Of a stretch of 64,000 nucleotides of DNA, positions 1 to 9,297 are shown one piece after another. Numbering within the stretch: the stretch's first letter is position 1; each line of letters starts with the position of its first letter. This DNA comes from Pseudolabrys taiwanensis (lineage in GTDB: Bacteria > Pseudomonadota > Alphaproteobacteria > Rhizobiales > Xanthobacteraceae). The translations under genes and the position numbers were made by a program. Location: contig NZ_CP031417.1 in the NCBI RefSeq assembly GCF_003367395.1, positions 5,233,501 to 5,297,500 on the forward strand, written 5' to 3'. The notes below the pieces were generated by a model that worked only from the letters and a program-made list of their open reading frames with translations, was not told where the DNA came from and ran no database searches.

Positions 1-1
1 C

Positions 2-2482
2 TATCGTGGCTCGAAGCCGGTGATGTGGTCGGTGGTCGAGAAGACCGCGCTGGCCGAAGCCGAGATCGAGTACGAGGATTACACCAGCGATACGGTGTGG
101 GTGAAGTTTCCGGTCAAGGACGCTGATGTCCTTGCGCGCAATGCCGGCACCCACACGGACCGGCTGACGCTGACTGAGCACCTCTCGCATGCATCGGTCG
201 TCATCTGGACCACCACGCCGTGGACGCTGCCAGGAAATCGCGCGGTTTCGTTCTCGCCGAAGATCGCTTACGGCCTCTACAAGGTCACCGATGCCGCACC
301 GGACAATTGGGCGAAGTTCGGCGACCTGTTCATCCTGTCGGAAAATCTTGCGGGCGAGGTGTTTAAGCAGGCGCGCGTCGCTGCCTACGACAAGGTTGCC
401 GATGTCCCGGCCGAGGTACTCGCTGAACTGACTTTGAAGCATCCCTTCGCCGGCAAGGGTTACGACTTCACCGTGCCGCTGCTCGCCGGCGATCACGTCA
501 CCGACGACACCGGTACCGGCTTTGTGCACACCGCGCCCGGCCACGGTCGTGAAGACTTCGACGTCTGGATCGCCAACCGCGCCAATCTCGAGGCCCGCGG
601 CATCAATTCGTCGATCCCCTATACCGTCGATGAGAATGGCGCGCTCACCGATGCCGCGCCGGGCTTCACCGGCAAGCGTGTCATCAACGACAAGGGCGAG
701 AAGGGCGACGCCAACGAAGCGGTGATCAAGGCGCTCATCGAAGCCGGCATGATCATCGCGCGCGGCCGCCTCAAGCATCAGTATCCGCACTCGTGGCGCT
801 CGAAGAAGCCGGTCATCTTCCGCAACACGCCGCAGTGGTTCATCGCCATGGACAAGCAGTTTTCGCTGTCCATCGGCGCGGCATCGTCGCCGGGCATTGC
901 GCGGAACGATCAGCGCACCTTGCGGGAACGCGCGCTCGACGCCATCGCCGAAACGCGCTGGGTGCCCGCTGCCGGCGAGAACCGCATCAACGGCATGATC
1001 GAGAGCCGCCCGGACTGGGTGATCTCGCGCCAGCGGGCCTGGGGCGTGCCGATCGCGGTCTTCATCAAGGAGAGGCCGGACGGCTCGGTCGATATCCTGC
1101 AAGATCCGGACGTGAACGTGCGTATCGTCGAAGCCTTCGAGGCCGAAGGCGCCGATGCCTGGTACAAGGAAGGTGCCGCCGAGCGCTTCCTGGGCAAGCG
1201 AGCGGCCGAAGGCTGGAAGAAGGTCGACGACATTCTCGACGTCTGGTTCGACTCAGGCTCGACGCATGCCTTCGTGCTCGACGATGCGCTGCATTTCCCC
1301 CAGCTCGCCGGCATCAAGCGCAAGGTCGATGGCGGCGATGACACCGTGATGTATCTGGAAGGCTCGGATCAGCATCGCGGCTGGTTCCACTCGTCGCTGC
1401 TGGAGAGCTGCGGCACGCGCGGCCGCGCGCCTTTCGACGTCGTGCTGACGCACGGCTTCGTGCTCGACGAGAACGGGCGCAAGATGTCGAAGTCGCTCGG
1501 CAACGTCGTGGCGCCGCAGGACGTCATCAAGCAGTCCGGCGCCGACATTTTGCGCATGTGGGTTTGCGCCTCGGACTATGCCGACGACCTGCGCATCGGG
1601 CCGGAGATCCTCAAGACCACGGCGGACACTTATCGCAAGCTGCGCAACACCATCCGCTGGATGCTGGGCTCGCTCGCGCATTTCAAGGACGATGAGCGCG
1701 TCAGCGCCGAGAAGATGCCCGAGCTCGAGCGCTTGATGCTCCATCGTCTGGTCGAGCTCGATGCAGTGGTGCGGCAGGCTTACGCCGATTTCGACTACAA
1801 GAAGATTTTCGCCGCTTTGTCGGCCTTCATGACCTCGGATCTGTCGGCCTTCTATTTCGACATCCGCAAGGATGCGCTGTATTGCGATCCTTATTCGTCG
1901 ACGACGCGTAAGGCGAGCCTGACGGTCATCGACTATCTGTTCCGCTGCACCGTGACCTGGCTCGCGCCGATGCTGTGCTTCACGGCGGAAGAGGCGTGGC
2001 TGTCGCGTTATGGTGCGGACGCCAAGTCGGTGCATCTCGAAGATTTTCCGAAGGTCCTGGCCGCCTGGCGCGACGACAAGCTCGCTGAGAAGTGGCGCAA
2101 GGTCCGCACGGTTCGCCGCGTCATCACCGGCGCGCTGGAGATCGAGCGCGCACAAAAGCGCATCGGTTCGTCCCTGGAGGCGCATCCGATCGTGCATGTG
2201 TCGAACGAGGAATTGTTCGAGGCCGTCGCCGATGTCGACATGGCGGAGGTGTGCATTACCTCGGCGCTGACGCTCGTGCGCGACGAAGGTCCTGACGGCG
2301 CTTTCCGCGCGCCGGACGTGTCCGGCGTGGCGGTGGTGCCCAATCTCGCCGAAGGCACTAAATGCGCGCGTTCGTGGAAGATCCTGACCACCATCGGCGC
2401 CGATCCGGAATACCCGGACGTTTCGCCGCGCGACGCTCAGGCGCTGCGCGAATGGGACGCCATGCGCAAGGCGGCGGAGTAG
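2..2482 (+). CDS. ileS: Isoleucyl-tRNA synthetase, 5'-truncated
   Basis: Class I aminoacyl-tRNA synthetase that charges tRNA-Ile in the cytoplasm. The frame is open from the window edge, so the N-terminus with the HIGH signature lies outside. Visible parts are the CP1 editing domain ([11 protein letters not shown] near the start and [13 protein letters not shown]), the KMSKS loop at nt 1481-1495 ([10 protein letters not shown]), and the anticodon-binding C-terminal domain. The extreme C-terminus, where many bacterial IleRS carry a four-cysteine zinc site, reads KCARSW followed by [18 protein letters not shown], so only one cysteine is kept; from memory this is usual in Rhizobiales. lspA follows after a repeat-bearing gap, the common ileS-lspA order. 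Identification is certain; only the missing start limits it. Confidence 0.97.
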   Translation, partial: YRGSKPVMWSVVEKTALAEAEIEYEDYTSDTVWVKFPVKDADVLARNAGTHTDRLTLTEHLSHASVVIWTTTPWTLPGNRAVSFSPKIAYGLYKVTDAAPDNWAKFGDLFILSENLAGEVFKQARVAAYDKVADVPAEVLAELTLKHPFAGKGYDFTVPLLAGDHVTDDTGTGFVHTAPGHGREDFDVWIANRANLEARGINSSIPYTVDENGALTDAAPGFTGKRVINDKGEKGDANEAVIKALIEAGMIIARGRLKHQYPHSWRSKKPVIFRNTPQWFIAMDKQFSLSIGAASSPGIARNDQRTLRERALDAIAETRWVPAAGENRINGMIESRPDWVISRQRAWGVPIAVFIKERPDGSVDILQDPDVNVRIVEAFEAEGADAWYKEGAAERFLGKRAAEGWKKVDDILDVWFDSGSTHAFVLDDALHFPQLAGIKRKVDGGDDTVMYLEGSDQHRGWFHSSLLESCGTRGRAPFDVVLTHGFVLDENGRKMSKSLGNVVAPQDVIKQSGADILRMWVCASDYADDLRIGPEILKTTADTYRKLRNTIRWMLGSLAHFKDDERVSAEKMPELERLMLHRLVELDAVVRQAYADFDYKKIFAALSAFMTSDLSAFYFDIRKDALYCDPYSSTTRKASLTVIDYLFRCTVTWLAPMLCFTAEEAWLSRYGADAKSVHLEDFPKVLAAWRDDKLAEKWRKVRTVRRVITGALEIERAQKRIGSSLEAHPIVHVSNEELFEAVADVDMAEVCITSALTLVRDEGPDGAFRAPDVSGVAVVPNLAEGTKCARSWKILTTIGADPEYPDVSPRDAQALREWDAMRKAAE

Positions 2483-2520
2483 GGTGTCGTAGTTGATGGG
2501 GGCGATAGCCATCCGCTTCG

Positions 2521-2640
2521 CGTCATGCCCGGGCTCGACCCGGGCATCCATGATGGTCTCCAGCCTGTGAGGGCAGTGCCGACGCTTTCTCTCCGGCATT
2601 GCCACATGGATTGCCGGGTCAAGCCCGGCAATGACCGCGG
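2521..2640. repeat. Composite palindromic repeat pair (REP/RPE-like)
   Basis: Two similar GC-rich hairpins lie head to head between ileS and lspA. The first has arms ATGCCCGGG and CCCGGGCAT; the second has ATTGCCGGG and CCCGGCAAT. The second unit, reverse-complemented, reads almost like the first, so the whole is a mirrored pair around about 50 unique bases. Similar units recur in several other gaps of this window. The element runs into the first codons of the longest lspA frame, which argues for a later lspA start. Confidence 0.75.
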
Positions 2641-2678
2641 GAGAGGTGATCGCCGCGACCAAAGAGGTGAGTGAACTG

Positions 2679-3197
2679 ATGCCGCGCGCTTCCTACCTCT
2701 CCGGCCCGATGACCCGCTTCGGCCTTGCCATCGCGGTCGCCGCCTGCGTGCTCGATCAGGCCACCAAGCTGTATCTGATGTTCGTCTACGACCTACCGAA
2801 CCGGACTCCGATCCGTCTCGGCCCTTTCTTCGACTTTGTCTTCGTGCGCAACACCGGCATCAGCTACGGCCTGTTCCAGACGGACAGTTCGCTCGGCCAA
2901 TGGACCTTGCTCGGCCTCAAGATCGCGGCCGTGATCGCCCTCTGGGTCTGGCTCGCCCGGGTGACCGACCGGCTGACCGCGGCCTCGCTCGGGCTCATCA
3001 TCGGCGGGGCGATCGGCAACGCCATCGACCGCCTGGCCTATGGCTGGGTCTTCGATTTCGTGTTTTTCCACGTTTCGGCCGGCACCTGGCGGTTTAACTG
3101 GTACGTTTTTAACCTCGCCGACGCCGCCATCGTTGCCGGGGTGATCGGGCTGCTGTATGAATCCCTGCGAGGGGACCGCGCCGTAAAAGCGCCCTGA
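2679..3197 (+). CDS. lspA: Lipoprotein signal peptidase (signal peptidase II)
   Basis: Inner-membrane aspartyl protease that removes signal peptides from prolipoproteins after lipid modification. The 172-residue product has the expected four membrane segments. Both catalytic aspartates sit in their signatures: [15 protein letters not shown] and FNLADAAI near the C-terminus. An upstream in-frame ATG lies within the palindromic repeat, so I chose the ATG preceded by AAAGAGG; the ATG ten codons further in (MTRFGLA) is also possible. It follows ileS, the usual order in proteobacteria. Length and motifs are normal. Confidence 0.93.
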   Translation: MPRASYLSGPMTRFGLAIAVAACVLDQATKLYLMFVYDLPNRTPIRLGPFFDFVFVRNTGISYGLFQTDSSLGQWTLLGLKIAAVIALWVWLARVTDRLTAASLGLIIGGAIGNAIDRLAYGWVFDFVFFHVSAGTWRFNWYVFNLADAAIVAGVIGLLYESLRGDRAVKAP

Positions 3198-3226
3198 TCC
3201 GCCGCAATAGTCCGTTGTAGTCCGCC

Positions 3227-3244
3227 GAAATCCTCAAGGATTTC
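3227..3244. promoter_or_regulatory. Perfect 18-bp palindrome between lspA and the secreted protein gene
   Basis: GAAATCCT, two bases CA, then AGGATTTC. It lies about 30 bases after lspA and 24 bases before the next start codon. It could be a weak terminator for lspA (no clear T-tract follows) or an operator over the next gene. No protein can be assigned from sequence alone. Confidence 0.4.
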
Positions 3245-3268
3245 AGCTTGTTCTAGGCCAGGATCGGA

Positions 3269-3982
3269 ATGAACTCGATGCGCCCGACACGCCCGCTGAC
3301 GAAAGCGACCGCGACCGCCGCCTGCGCTTTTGCGCTCGCCGTGGCCCTGACCGCCGCGCCGGCCCGCGCCGAAGACAACGAGCCGTCGATCGACCAGAAG
3401 GTCCTCCGCGGGCTGATGGAAGGCCTCGGCCTCAAGCGCGACGGCGAGGCGATCAATTATCAGGAACGCGCCCCGCTGGTGATTCCGCCCGGACGCGACC
3501 TGCCGCCGCCCGAGCGGGCCGACGCGGTTACCGCCAACCCGGCCTGGCCGAAGGATCCCGACGTCGAGCGCCGCAAGGAAGCGGCGCGCCTCGAGCGTAA
3601 CCGCAACGTCAGTGACGAGCGTGAGCGGGAGCAGAACCCGCTGCGTGCGGATCAGTTGACGCCCGGCCGTTCGGCGGCGGGCAGGAGCCGGTCCAGCGGC
3701 AGTGGCAGTGGCTACGACAGCTATCGTTCGGCGCAGGGCGACTTCCAGAATCAATTGTCGCCGAGCGAGCTCGGCTACAAAGGCGGTATCTGGAACAGCA
3801 TGTTCGGCGCCGACAAGGACAACAAGGCGGTGCGCTTCACCGGCGAGCCGACGCGCAATTCGCTGACCGAACCGCCGCCGGGCTATCAGACACCATCGCC
3901 GGATCAGCCCTATGGCGCCGGCAAAGCCGCCGGACCGAAGGCGACCGATTACTACGCGACTCACTCCGAGCCGACCCGCTAA
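3269..3982 (+). CDS. Exported protein of unknown function
   Basis: 237 residues. An N-terminal signal peptide (basic start, then an Ala/Leu/Val-rich core) ends at an APARA-E type cleavage site near residue 34. The mature part is hydrophilic, with an acidic/proline stretch, many Arg/Glu residues around 100-130, a Ser/Gly-rich linker near 140-155 and a Pro-rich tail. No enzymatic motif is visible. Its place between lspA and the M16 peptidase pair resembles other Rhizobiales, where a conserved hypothetical occupies this slot. Probably periplasmic. Function is not recognised. Confidence 0.8.
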   Translation: MNSMRPTRPLTKATATAACAFALAVALTAAPARAEDNEPSIDQKVLRGLMEGLGLKRDGEAINYQERAPLVIPPGRDLPPPERADAVTANPAWPKDPDVERRKEAARLERNRNVSDEREREQNPLRADQLTPGRSAAGRSRSSGSGSGYDSYRSAQGDFQNQLSPSELGYKGGIWNSMFGADKDNKAVRFTGEPTRNSLTEPPPGYQTPSPDQPYGAGKAAGPKATDYYATHSEPTR

Positions 3983-4085
3983 CGGCCGGCCGGGCTTCGT
4001 GGGTCACGCCGACTGTCGCTCGCCTGTCGTGCGGCGAATGGCCGGGTGCGGGGCGCGCATCGCAAGTGCCGTAAAGGTCCCAACA

Positions 4086-5462
4086 GTGCCACTCAATCGA
4101 AAATTCGTCGTGCGGGCGTTGTCCTTGCTTGGCTGCGCCGCATTCGCCACGTCGGCCGTCGCCGCCGAAAGCGGCGGTCCCAAAGTCGCCGACTACACGC
4201 TTTCGAACGGGCTCGAACTGGTCGTCATCCCCGATCATCGCGCGCCGGTCGTGACGCACATGATCTGGTACAAGGTCGGCGCCGCCGACGAGACGCCGGG
4301 CAAATCCGGTCTCGCGCACTTCCTCGAACATTTGATGTTCAAGGGCACGGCCAAGAATCCGGCAGGCAAGTTCTCTCAGGTTGTCGCCCGCATCGGCGGC
4401 CAGGAGAACGCCTTCACCTCCAACGATTACACCGGTTACTTCCAGCGCGTGCCGAGCGATCAGCTCAAGACCGTGATGGAGTTCGAGGCCGATCGCATGA
4501 CCGGTTTGCAGCTCACCGACGCGGTGGTGCTGCCGGAGCGCGACGTCATTCTCGAAGAGCGCAACCAGCGCATGGAGAACAATCCGCGCGCGCGCTTGTC
4601 CGAGCAGATCGAGGCCGCGCTGTTTCTCAACCATCCTTATGGCAAGCCGGTGATCGGCTGGCGTCATGAAATGGAAGGGCTCACCCGCGACGACGCCATC
4701 GGTTTTTATCGGCGCTTCTATGGGCCGAACAATGCCGTAGTGGTGATCGCCGGCGACGTCGATCCGGCCGAGGCCAAGAAGCTGGCCGAAGACACTTACG
4801 GCAAGGTCGGGCCGCGCAGCGCCATTCCGCCGCGCAATCGTCCGCAGGAGCCGCCGCCGGCCGCGGTGCGCTCGCTCACGCTCGCCGATCCGCGCGTCGA
4901 GATGCCGACGCTGCAGCGCGATTATCTGGTGCCTTCCTTCCATACGGCCAAGCCGGGCGAATCGCCGGCGCTCGAAGTGCTCTCGAGCATTCTCGGCGGT
5001 GGCTCCAACAGCCGGCTCTACCGCGCACTGGTCGTGGACAAGTCCGTCGCCGTGTCGGCCGGCGCCTGGTATGACTCCTCCGCCTTCGACATGTCGAAGT
5101 TCGGCGTTTACGGCGCGCCGCGCGAGGGCGTGACATTGCCGCAGCTCGAGAGTGCGATCGATGCGGTGATCGCCGATGTGATCGACAAGGGCGTGACCGC
5201 CGAAGAACTCGATCGCGTGAAGACGCGGCTCATCGCCGATGCCGTCTACGCGCAGGACAATCAGGCGACCATGGCGCGCTGGTATGGCAGCGCGCTGACG
5301 ACCGGCGGCACCGTCAAGGACGTCCAAGGCTGGTCGGAGCGCATTCGCGCGGTTTCGGCGCAAGAGGTGCAGGACGCCGCCCGCAAGTGGCTCGACAAGC
5401 GCCGCTCGGTCACCGGCTATCTGATCAAAGACACCAGCCCGCAGCCGGAGCGCCGCTCATGA
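4086..5462 (+). CDS. M16 family zinc peptidase, catalytic subunit
   Basis: Pitrilysin/processing-peptidase-like metalloprotease (about 458 residues). The inverted zinc motif HxxEH is present (HFLEHLMFKG, residues 78-82), with the downstream glutamate region (LPERDVILEERNQRMENN). The C-terminal half shows GGGSNSRLYRAL. The open frame extends upstream into the previous gene, but the GTG preceded by AAAGG gives a clean signal peptide (VPLNRKFVVRALSLLG, cleaved after VAA), so that start is chosen. Its stop overlaps the next start by 4 bp (ATGA), indicating translational coupling to the second M16 gene. Likely periplasmic. The substrate is unknown. Confidence 0.9.
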   Translation: MPLNRKFVVRALSLLGCAAFATSAVAAESGGPKVADYTLSNGLELVVIPDHRAPVVTHMIWYKVGAADETPGKSGLAHFLEHLMFKGTAKNPAGKFSQVVARIGGQENAFTSNDYTGYFQRVPSDQLKTVMEFEADRMTGLQLTDAVVLPERDVILEERNQRMENNPRARLSEQIEAALFLNHPYGKPVIGWRHEMEGLTRDDAIGFYRRFYGPNNAVVVIAGDVDPAEAKKLAEDTYGKVGPRSAIPPRNRPQEPPPAAVRSLTLADPRVEMPTLQRDYLVPSFHTAKPGESPALEVLSSILGGGSNSRLYRALVVDKSVAVSAGAWYDSSAFDMSKFGVYGAPREGVTLPQLESAIDAVIADVIDKGVTAEELDRVKTRLIADAVYAQDNQATMARWYGSALTTGGTVKDVQGWSERIRAVSAQEVQDAARKWLDKRRSVTGYLIKDTSPQPERRS

Positions 5463-6790
5463 TCCGTTTCATCGCTCCGCTCGCGCTCGCATTGGTCGCC
5501 TTCGTCGGCGGCGCTCCCGCCGCCTCGGCGATGAAGATCGAGAAGATCGTCAGCCCGGGCGGCATCGAGGCCTGGCTGGTGCGCGAACAGGCGACGCCGC
5601 TGGTCGCGCTCAACTATGCGTTCCACGGCGGCTCGAGTCAGGACACGCCGGAGAAGTCCGGCACGGCCAATCTCGTCGCCGACATGCTGGACGAAGGCGC
5701 GGGCGATCTCGACAGCAAGGCGTATCACGAGCGTCTCGAGCAGCGCGCGATCGAGATGAGCTTCCGCGTCGGCCGCGATTACTTCTTCGGTTCTGTGCGG
5801 ACGCTCAACGAGCACCGCGACGAAGCCTTCGATCTGTTGCGGCTGGCGCTGACCAAGCCCCGCTTCGACGCCGACGCGCTCGAGCGCGTGCGCGGTCAGG
5901 AACTGGCAGGCTTGCGCCGCGAGACGACGAACCCGAACGATCTCGCGAGCCGCGCCTGGTGGAGCGCGGCCTTTCCCAATCACCCTTACGGCCGCGAAAC
6001 CAAGGGTTCGCTCGAGACCGTGCCGCGCATCACCGCCGACGATCTGCGCGATTACGTGAAGCGCGCCTTCGCGCGCAACGAGCTGACGATCTCCATCGTC
6101 GGCGATATCGACGCCAAAGCCGCCGGCGAACTGATCGACCGCGCCTTCGGCGGCCTGCCGGCCAAGAACGACCTCAAGCCGGTGCCGGAAGCGACGCCGC
6201 GTGGGCTCGGACGTCGCATCGTCATCAATCTCGATGTGCCCCAGGCGGTGGTCACCTTCGGCGGAACGGGCATCGAGCGTAACGATCCCGACTTCATGGC
6301 GGGCTATATCGTCAATCATATTCTCGGCGGTGGCAGCTTCTCCTCGCGGCTGTATCGCGAAGTGCGCGAGAAGCGTGGCCTTGCTTACGGCGTTTCCGAC
6401 AGCCTGGTGTGGTTCAAGCGCGCGGCCGTCATCCTGGGTGGCACGGCCACGCGCGCGGACCGCACGGCCGACGCGCTGGATATCATCGAGAAAGAAACCA
6501 AGCGCATGGCCGAGGAAGGCCCGACGGCGGACGAACTGGCGGCCGCGAAGTCGTTCCTGAAGGGCTCTTACGCGCTGTCGCTGGACACTTCGGGCAAGAT
6601 CGCCGCGCAGCTGACGCAGATCCAGCTCGACAAGCTGGGCATCGATTACATCGAGCGCCGCGGCGCCATGATCGACGCGGTCACGATCGAGGATGCCAAG
6701 CGGGTGGCGAAGCGTCTGTATGGCGGGGGCATGCTCGTGACCGTGGCCGGCCGGCCGAAAGGTCTCACATCGACCGGAACCCCGGAGTAG
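5459..6790 (+). CDS. M16 family peptidase-like protein, non-catalytic partner
   Basis: About 443 residues with a signal peptide (MIRFIAPLALALVAF, cleaved near ASA). It has the M16 fold, but the zinc motif is absent: where the partner has HFLEH this protein has NLVADMLDEGAG. The C-terminal R/Y region is kept (SSRLYREVREKRGLAYGV). Bacterial M16B enzymes often work as a heterodimer of one zinc subunit and one R/Y subunit, and the 4-bp overlap with the upstream gene fits this. The start follows from the overlap. The gene is followed by a palindromic repeat that may end the operon. Confidence 0.9.
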   Translation: MIRFIAPLALALVAFVGGAPAASAMKIEKIVSPGGIEAWLVREQATPLVALNYAFHGGSSQDTPEKSGTANLVADMLDEGAGDLDSKAYHERLEQRAIEMSFRVGRDYFFGSVRTLNEHRDEAFDLLRLALTKPRFDADALERVRGQELAGLRRETTNPNDLASRAWWSAAFPNHPYGRETKGSLETVPRITADDLRDYVKRAFARNELTISIVGDIDAKAAGELIDRAFGGLPAKNDLKPVPEATPRGLGRRIVINLDVPQAVVTFGGTGIERNDPDFMAGYIVNHILGGGSFSSRLYREVREKRGLAYGVSDSLVWFKRAAVILGGTATRADRTADALDIIEKETKRMAEEGPTADELAAAKSFLKGSYALSLDTSGKIAAQLTQIQLDKLGIDYIERRGAMIDAVTIEDAKRVAKRLYGGGMLVTVAGRPKGLTSTGTPE

Positions 6791-6803
6791 GGTGAGCGTT
6801 GTT

Positions 6804-6840
6804 TACCGTCATGCCCCGCGAAAGCGGGGCATTTGGTATC
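6804..6840. repeat. Palindromic repeat unit / possible terminator
   Basis: Hairpin with arms ATGCCCCGC and GCGGGGCAT around GAAA, preceded by CGTC as in the other units of this window's repeat family. It lies just after the M16 operon, where it could stop transcription, but no T-tract follows. Confidence 0.6.
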
Positions 6841-6930
6841 CGGGGCGTGAGCGTTTTGTGACAATCATAACCTTTAGTGATTAGGGTTCGTCCCGCTCGC
6901 GCGACCGATGTCGGCTCGTAAGGTTCGTTC

Positions 6931-8241
6931 ATGACAATCAACCAATCCATCGACAGTGCACTCGCCAAGAACGTGGGCGCGCAGGGCATCGACGACGCCG
7001 CGCTCGCCGCGGCACTGGCGCGCGCGGAAGGCGCGCTCGACCGTCTGCGGCAGCATTACAGCGAGGGCACATTGCCGCTTCTGCGGCTGCCGGAAAAGAA
7101 AGACGATCTCGCGCAAATCAAGGAGGCGGCGGGCAAGCTCGCCGACGGCGCGAGCGACATCGTCATTCTCGGGACCGGCGGCTCCTCGCTCGGCGGCCAG
7201 ACCTTGGCGCAGCTTGCCGGCTATGCCGTCCCGGGCGTGGGCGTGCTGCGTGCGCCGCCGCGATTGCACTTCATCGACAATCTCGATGCACATTCTTACG
7301 AGAGCATGCTCGGCAAGCTGCCGCTCGCCAGCACGCGCTTTGTCGCGATCTCGAAGTCCGGCGGTACTGCCGAGACGTTGATGCAGACCATTGCCGCCTT
7401 GTCCGCCGTCAAGCACGCGGGCCTCGATCCGCGTGCCGGCTTCCTCGGCATCAGCGAGCCGGTGAAGGATGGCAAGCGCAACGGCCTGCGCGATCTCTTG
7501 TCCAAGCATCAGGTCGCGTTTCTCGATCATGATCCGCAGGTCGGTGGGCGTTACTCGGCGCTCACCAATGTCGGGCTGCTACCGGCGGCGGCGATCGGGC
7601 TCGACATCGGCGCGATCCGTGCCGGCGCATCGGCGGCGTTGTCGCCCGTGTTGAACAAGGCAAAGCCGGCGGACGTGCCGGCCGCGGTCGGCGCCGCGCT
7701 TGCCGTTTCGCTCGCGGAGAGCAAGGGCAAGGCGATCAGCGTGCTGATGGCTTATACCGACCGGCTCGAGCGGCTGACGCACTGGTACGTGCAGCTCTGG
7801 GCCGAGAGCCTCGGCAAGCAGGGCAAAGGCACGACGCCGCTCGCCGCGCTCGGTCCGGTCGATCAGCACAGCCAGGTGCAGCTTTTCATCGGTGGGCCGC
7901 GCGACAAGCTGTTCAACGTCGTATTGGTGAACGGCGCAGGGCAGGGCCCGCGTATGGACGCCGAGCTTGCCAAGCTGGCCGGCGAGCCAGGCTTTGCCGG
8001 CAAGACCATCGGCGATCTCGTGTGGGCGGAGGGCCGCGCCACGGCGGAAACGTTGGCGAAGAACGGTTGCCCGGTGCGGACCTTTACGCTCGCCAAGCTC
8101 GACGAAGCATCGCTCGGCGAATTGATGATGCACTTCATGCTTGAGACCATCATCGCCGCGCACCTGATGGGCATCGATGCCTTCGATCAGCCGGCGGTCG
8201 AAGAAGGCAAGGTTCTGGCCAAGAAGTATCTGATGGGCTGA
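6931..8241 (+). CDS. pgi: Glucose-6-phosphate isomerase
   Basis: Interconverts glucose-6-phosphate and fructose-6-phosphate in the cytoplasm. At 436 residues it is shorter than the roughly 550-residue enterobacterial form. Recognisable parts are the first SIS-like domain (VILGTGGSSLGGQ, about residues 76-88), the phosphate-binding SKSGGTAETLMQ (about 139-150), and the C-terminal signature region WAESLGKQGKG...LGPVDQHSQVQLFI. The last shows the expected lysine/glutamate/histidine neighbourhood. The ATG gives a normal N-terminus. A DUF1330 gene follows 4 bases later, so the two are probably co-transcribed. Confidence 0.87.
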   Translation: MTINQSIDSALAKNVGAQGIDDAALAAALARAEGALDRLRQHYSEGTLPLLRLPEKKDDLAQIKEAAGKLADGASDIVILGTGGSSLGGQTLAQLAGYAVPGVGVLRAPPRLHFIDNLDAHSYESMLGKLPLASTRFVAISKSGGTAETLMQTIAALSAVKHAGLDPRAGFLGISEPVKDGKRNGLRDLLSKHQVAFLDHDPQVGGRYSALTNVGLLPAAAIGLDIGAIRAGASAALSPVLNKAKPADVPAAVGAALAVSLAESKGKAISVLMAYTDRLERLTHWYVQLWAESLGKQGKGTTPLAALGPVDQHSQVQLFIGGPRDKLFNVVLVNGAGQGPRMDAELAKLAGEPGFAGKTIGDLVWAEGRATAETLAKNGCPVRTFTLAKLDEASLGELMMHFMLETIIAAHLMGIDAFDQPAVEEGKVLAKKYLMG

Positions 8242-8245
8242 GCCC

Positions 8246-8539
8246 ATGTCGGCCTACGTCATCTCGGACGTGAAGTTCCTCGATCAGGACTTGATCGAGC
8301 GCTATCGCCCCTTGGCGTCCGCCTCGATCGAAAAGTATGGCGGCCGTTATATCGTGCGCGGCGGCGACGCCGAATGCGTCGAAGGCACACGCGATCCGGA
8401 CCGGCGGCTCATCGTCGTCGAGTTTCCCGACATGGCGCGGGCGCGAGAATGGTACGCCTCGCCCGAATATGCTCAGGCGCTGAATATCCGCAACGCCGGA
8501 GCGCTGGAGCGGACGTTGGTGTTCGTGGAAGGGGTGTGA
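8246..8539 (+). CDS. DUF1330 family protein
   Basis: 97 residues with a ferredoxin-like dimeric alpha-beta barrel signature. It starts AYVISDVKFLD, keeps KYGGRYIVRGG in the middle and EFPDMARAREWYASPEYAQ, the typical DUF1330 core. Related small proteins are cytoplasmic and of unknown role, and some belong to the wider antibiotic-monooxygenase-like fold. It starts 4 bp after pgi and is probably translated from the same message. No catalytic residue can be assigned. Confidence 0.88.
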   Translation: MSAYVISDVKFLDQDLIERYRPLASASIEKYGGRYIVRGGDAECVEGTRDPDRRLIVVEFPDMARAREWYASPEYAQALNIRNAGALERTLVFVEGV

Positions 8540-8546
8540 CTTTCCT

Positions 8547-8578
8547 TGTCACGGCCGGGCTTGCCCCGGCCATCCCGT
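8547..8578. repeat. Palindromic repeat unit
   Basis: Short GC hairpin of the local repeat family (ACGGCCGGG, loop CTTG, CCCCGGCCAT) directly after the DUF1330 stop codon. It may stabilise the mRNA 3' end or end transcription. Confidence 0.5.
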
Positions 8579-8650
8579 AGGAGGGCAGGCCGCGTCCCTC
8601 AGCGAGATCGCCGCGACAATTCCGGCGATGACAGGTACATTCGCCGTACC

Positions 8651-9067
8651 ATGCACCGCGTCACCGACACCATTTCCATCGACGATTCCGAACTTGAGGA
8701 GTCGTTCGTTCGCGCCTCGGGCCCGGGCGGGCAGAACGTCAACAAGGTGTCGTCGGCGGTGCAATTGCGTTTCGATGCGCGACGTTCGCGGTCGCTGCCG
8801 AATGACGTCGCCATCCGCCTGATGAAGCTCGCCGGCTCGAAGCTGACCAAGGATGGCGTCATCGTCATCGTGGCGCAGGAGCACCGCGACCAGTCGCGCA
8901 ATCGCGCCGAAGCGCGCGAGCGGCTGTTCGAGATGATCCGTCAGGCGGCGGTCAGGCCGACGGTACGCCGCGAGACCAAGGTGCCGAAGTCCGAAAAGAA
9001 AAAGCGGGTCGAGGGCAAAAAGCGCCGCAGCGAGGTCAAGGCCATGCGCAAGGGCGGGTGGGATTGA
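8651..9067 (+). CDS. arfB: Alternative ribosome rescue factor ArfB (peptidyl-tRNA hydrolase)
   Basis: Codon-independent release factor that hydrolyses peptidyl-tRNA on stalled ribosomes. The 138-residue product carries the catalytic GGQ in SGPGGQNVNKVSSAVQLRF (residues 24-42), and a long Lys/Arg-rich C-terminal tail (KSEKKKRVEGKKRR) that in this family inserts into the empty mRNA channel. The open frame extends further upstream through repeat sequence; the ATG giving MHRVTDTISI matches family N-termini. Its length matches known ArfB/YaeJ proteins. Confidence 0.93.
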   Translation: MHRVTDTISIDDSELEESFVRASGPGGQNVNKVSSAVQLRFDARRSRSLPNDVAIRLMKLAGSKLTKDGVIVIVAQEHRDQSRNRAEARERLFEMIRQAAVRPTVRRETKVPKSEKKKRVEGKKRRSEVKAMRKGGWD

Positions 9068-9200
9068 CTGTCGTCCCGGGCGAGCCAACGGGTCCGCGCG
9101 AAGCGCGGCCCGATGACAGGCTCCGCGAGGCCCGGGACCCATACGCTGCAGCATCACGATAGGGCAGGGGCTATGGGTCCCCGCCTGCGCGGGGACGACA
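9068..9200. repeat. GC-rich imperfect palindromes between arfB and mutL
   Basis: Several short inverted repeats, such as CCGCGCGAAGCGCGG, and GTCCCGGG paired with CCCGGGAC further on. GTCCCCGCCTGCGCGGGGAC near the end closes another hairpin. They belong to the same general class as the other intergenic palindromes. The rest of the gap up to mutL shows nothing more. Confidence 0.55.
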
Positions 9201-9297
9201 AGAAAAGGATAACGGGCACAGCGGCCACCCCCGCCTCGCGGCGGCCCGGTTCGGCCGGTAGAGTCCCGGAGAACTTCGAATCAGGCCCTGTTTTTTA

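Noticed and set aside
1253..2662. Long minus-strand frame antisense to ileS
   Set aside because: Arg/His-rich composition without domains; it runs through the palindromic repeat and covers intact ileS coding sequence.
3912..4085. Extended N-terminus of the first M16 peptidase
   Set aside because: It overlaps the preceding gene and lacks a signal peptide; the GTG with AAAGG gives the expected exported start.
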